Below, one piece after another: positions 60,689-64,000 of a stretch of 64,000 bases of DNA (positions are counted from its first letter, which is position 1; each line of letters starts with the position of its first letter). A program made the position numbers and the translations under genes. The stretch is taken from NCBI GenBank assembly GCA_964017145.1, contig OZ024845.1, positions 2,294,001 through 2,358,000 on the forward strand. Reading direction: 5' to 3'. Source of the stretch: Agrocybe praecox. Its lineage: Eukaryota; Basidiomycota; Agaricomycetes; Agaricales; Agrocybaceae. The notes below the pieces were generated by a model that made no database searches, was not told where the DNA came from, and worked only from the letters and a program-made list of their open reading frames with translations.

Positions 60689-61868
60689 ACTAAAGGCAGG
60701 TTAGCAACGAGTGTATGCAGGTGATGAGGCCACGGTTTGGACGAGACACGTACAGAGGAACTCCCGCTACCGTGAAACCGTTCATACAAAGTGCCTTTCT
60801 ATACAGGAATCAGAAACTCGCCATGAAAAGAGAAACTTAACGCACGCTGCAGAATCCCGTTCCGAAAATGTTATGTCAAGACGAGAGATGGCCCCATCTC
60901 TGATATCCTGGAAGCCACGGACCTCGCCTAAGTGGGTTCAGTATATGCTGGCCTTCAAGGTAACACGCCCATACAGACCTATCAAACTATTGAAGATAGT
61001 GACTATTTCGCGTCTACTGACTGAGAACAGGGACTTTCAACACCACTGAAAGAATGAAAATTCGAACAACAAACTATGTTCCGGGATATTTTCGACGCTA
61101 ACAGAAGCTGGGTGATTGTTGCCAAAATCGAACAACGCTGTGTTGGAGATAGCGGTGTGGCAGCACCTGCCGTTGCATACTGTATCGTCAATTGGTGTTC
61201 TCCGTCCAAATCTGTACTTGGTCTGTTGCATCACGCTGAAGTTTAGTTTTGTGGCGTGGTTTGGGCCCGCCGGTGATAGAACGCTCGAATTTGAATAAAC
61301 AGAAATCACCAATGATAACGGTTAAGTCAATATTCGTGAGCAATAGTTGAAAGATGAAAGAGTTGAAGAAAGGGAAGTCGGACACGCTTTTAACCTTATC
61401 TTCTTTGTCACGTTATTGACGCGAAATTTTCACGTGATGGTTATATCTACAAAAAAAAAAAGTCACGCCGGCGGCTTAACTTCTCGAATCTCGAATCTAA
61501 TTTCTCGTCGCTCGAAGTCTTCCCTAGCTATTAGCTAAATTTAGATGGGGTTACTCGTGTCTCTGAATTTTGCTCGATTTTTCGCTATATGTATAGTATA
61601 TATTCAATAACTGTCATATAAGTATGTATTTCAAAGGATATTTGTGCGCCCATGTTCCTGATTAAACCTAATTCCGTAGTGTACTTCCTCATTTCAACAT
61701 TTTCGTACCGGCCTACTTCATCCTTGCTGTTCCATTAGTTGATCCCATTAGTGGCAGGGTATGAATGTATATTAGATTTATTGATCTTGAAATAATTTTC
61801 CATTGCATTGTGTGATGGTTGGGATTGCATGATGTATTTCTCCTTTGTATATATGACTTGCGAGGTCG
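60689..61868. other. Intergenic, no gene seen
   Basis: This holds the promoter of the RRM gene and the 3' side of the Crinkler-kinase gene. Short frames on both strands (for example 60711-61049 +) lack domains. An A11 run lies near 61452. Confidence 0.45.
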
Positions 61869-63127
61869 TCAGCAGTCTAGAGTCGGAGAGGTTGATACAA
61901 GGTTCGCAGCGTCTATTGAACTGTAGAAAATAATGTTAATACCTCGACTTATGTGTAATAAATGAAGATTCAACCTACATAACAATTCAATCATGGCCAA
62001 GTCATGGGCTTTGGTGATTAGCACTCCGCCTTCAACATCGCTTGGTCGGCAAACGCTCTGAGTATTGACCCTCAATGGATACTTCACCGTACCAGCTTGT
62101 CCCGCCCAGTCAAAATCAATAAGGTGGATAGAAACACCCTCAGGTCTGCCCATCGTGTCTTCGTCGACGAGAATATTAATTTGGCGGATGTCACCATGAA
62201 CAAGTTCCTGAGTGTGTAGCCTTTCGATGATCTCTATGACCTTTCGCTTGATAGTTAGCATTGGCTCTTCATCGAAATCGAGTTCATATTTGAGGTCGGT
62301 GAGTGGGGTATATTGGGATTGCTCCATCACGATCATCTTCATCCCGTCCGGAAGGTTATCGATAGCTCGAAGAGTCGGTGCATGTCCAAGGCCTGCGAGA
62401 AATCGGTGAGCAGCTTCAGAGTAGTGCCTCGTAAATTTAATGACTAGATGTTGTTCGGTTTCAGAAACCGCAGTAAAGACGAGTTTGTCGCTAATGCGGC
62501 CTGTGTAGGTAAAGTTGGTCCGCAAGCCTATTCCATGCTCGAAACTAGTCGGAAATGGCCATTTACGGGGATTTTCACCAATGTCTTTATATTGTTGATC
62601 TGATGGCGCCGTTTGAGCAAACGCCTTGAGTAATTCATGTGCTGCAGTTCGTGCCTGTTCGTCGTTTGTCTGTTCGTCGCGTTTCCGCTTGCTTTCACGA
62701 CAAGTATGAGTCACATCCTCTACAGATCGAGGCGGCGCTTCTGCGACGATACGCAGGCACTTGGGTTCAGAGAGATGCAACCCATAGGTTGATAAAGTCT
62801 CCAAGGCACGAGAAGCTGAACATCGCCATTTTTTTCAAACGCTTCGTCGGAATTAGGATCTGGAAAGCTGATCTCTTGGACCTTCCGGTCAAAGTCCTTG
62901 ATTTCGGCTCTTGTAAGACCTATCGGTTGCATGACTTTCCAGAGCGTGAGATATTTCGCTGGAAGGTAGTCGAGTGCGGGGGCCCGCTTGGCCTTAATAG
63001 CCTCCTTGAGATCGTCGACAGTGGCAGTGGCAGGGATGTGTACCGAAAAGACATTACTCAAGCGATCATTGTCAACGACCAGGCAGACCAGTGTTAGAGG
63101 CTGGCCGGTGGTGGTGTTGTTGTTCAT
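61869..63127 (-). CDS. Crinkler N-terminal domain fused to a kinase-like domain
   Basis: This resembles Crinkler (CRN) effector-type proteins, which are common in oomycetes and also found in basidiomycetes. The ubiquitin-like N-domain runs LTLVCLVVDNDRLSNVFSVHI, VDDLKEAIKAKRAPALDY and LTLWKV at residues 11-65. A 41-nt intron with a GTTGCA donor near 62780 restores the frame into a linker (SVEDVTHTCRESKRKRDEQ). The kinase-like domain shows VIKFTRHYSEAA (Lys of VAIK type), LVHGDIRQINILVD (the catalytic loop with HGD and Asn) and HLIDFDWAG in the DFG position. A second, 53-nt intron lies near the end. No signal peptide. The kinase may be active, with an unusual HGD loop. In mushrooms such proteins may act in conflict between nuclei or strains, or inside the cell; function is inferred. 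Confidence 0.82.
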
Positions 63128-63683
63128 TGATAACTAGAAGTGAATTTCGGAAGTTATTTAAAATTTCAAATTATTTTGATCTAGCCGGCTGGTCGGTTCA
63201 CGTGCACTTCGGATCATGCCGAGCACAGCTTTTCGGTAGAAGGCTTCTGTCCTATTGTAGTAGGACCTTGGCTTTTGCCTGTATTTATGTAATGCACATA
63301 TTTTAGACATATATTGATGAATAAATAATTTTGCCGAGCTTGAGTACTTGCAGTGTATTGAAGTCTGGCATTACTTTCTTCAAAAAATTACTTGGTATAC
63401 ATACCCCAGTGGAAGAGGAAAAAACTTCATCATCATCACTGCATTCTACAAGTATATCTCAACGAAACGCTGCGCTGCTGAGCGCTGATGTTTGGCTCCT
63501 TTTGGAAGATAACCGAGCAGCGTCAAGTTTTTATTTATTTATTACATATGGCGGCAATCTGATAGAGATCCTCTGTTGCGATGTAATGAATCATCCATCC
63601 TGATTTCCATACGATCCCAAGGGTATTAAACAAACGTATCTGCATCTTCAACCCCTCTTACTCTACTAGCTGCGCCTGCACCC
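63128..63683. promoter_or_regulatory. Divergent promoter region, Crinkler-kinase / hydrolase
   Basis: 556 bp separate the divergent starts. The short frames here look non-coding. No definite element was identified. Confidence 0.4.
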
Positions 63684-64000
63684 ATGCCTCAGGTTAAAAT
63701 CCACAGTTCCTCAGGACCAGCTCTTATCAACTACACCATCTCCACTCCTAATGCAGAGAACGCCAAAAGCATAGACCCAACGCTGCCCATAGTCCTGTTC
63801 TTGCATCCAGTTTACGTTGGCCATGCGATTTTTCACAGTGCGTACCCAGTCGTATTTGACCCACCAGGTTGACCCCGCTCAATAAGATTGTCTTTGCACC
63901 CTGTGCGTATAGATCAATTCGCCAGCCCTGATATAAGACGCTTCAACCTCATTGGATTCGATTCAAGAGGTCACGGATCAACCGTTGGCGTAATTCCTTC
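63684..64000 (+). CDS. Alpha/beta hydrolase, partial (cut by the window end)
   Basis: Exon 1 (63684-63837) encodes MPQVKIHSSSGPALINYTIS and LPIVLFLHPVYVGHAIFH, with the HP oxyanion turn of the alpha/beta hydrolase fold. A 75-nt intron (63838-63912; GTGCGT..TATAG) joins it to NQFASPDIRRFNLIGFDSRGHG, the beta4-loop with the typical DxRGHG block. The nucleophile elbow lies beyond the window, so the substrate cannot be judged. The gene is divergent from the Crinkler-kinase gene. Confidence 0.8.

Noticed and set aside
60711..61049. 112-codon plus-strand frame upstream of the RRM gene
   Set aside because: It overlaps the probable promoter/5' region, has no domain and no splice partner.

Overview
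The window looks like nuclear DNA of a mushroom-forming basidiomycete (Agaricomycetes, probably Agaricales). The reasons are: genes split by many 50-75 nt GT-AG introns, three class I hydrophobins with one shared exon plan, a CRH-type cell-wall transglycosylase, a Crinkler-kinase protein, a Sec24 with the N-terminus I know from mushroom orthologues, and a split tRNA-Ser. No bacterial, mitochondrial or CRISPR features were seen. Exon boundaries were read by eye from frames and splice sites; no RNA evidence was available.

Layout. 0-8 kb: RPB10 (-), an intronless cytosolic GH43 glycosidase (-), a degenerate coding patch, a divergent pair of class I hydrophobins, and a three-exon orphan gene. 8.9-18.2 kb: a divergent pair of a Het-C family gene (-) and a Num1/ApsA/Mcp5-type cortical dynein anchor (+). 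20-22.5 kb: a cyclic-nucleotide phosphodiesterase (-). 22.9 kb: an intron-containing tRNA-Ser(GCU). 23-34.6 kb: gene-poor, with one serine-rich orphan gene (-, 26.8-28.9 kb), an inverted-repeat element near 33 kb and a doubtful small gene just after it. 34.6-36.6 kb: a CFAP20/CFA20-domain gene (+) and a Tc1/mariner-like MITE. 36.7-46.1 kb: divergent MSH6 (-) and SEC24 (+). 46.4-55.6 kb: a cyclin (-) and a very large gene resembling UNC80 (-). 56-61 kb: a CRH-like GH16 enzyme (+), a third hydrophobin (+) and a two-RRM protein (-). 61.9-64 kb: a Crinkler-N/kinase protein (-) and the start of an alpha/beta hydrolase (+), cut by the window end.

Most genes are housekeeping (transcription, mismatch repair, COPII traffic, cAMP turnover, dynein anchoring). 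The surface and accessory genes (hydrophobins, CRH, GH43, Crinkler) are scattered between them, and I see no biosynthetic cluster. The most interesting points are: the MSH6 P-loop encoded across two 13-nt microexons next to a GC-AG intron; an RPB10 intron directly after the ATG with a GC donor; a ladder of possible LC8-binding QT motifs in the dynein anchor; a ciliary-type CFAP20 protein in a lineage without cilia; the Crinkler-kinase protein; and two non-autonomous inverted-repeat elements.
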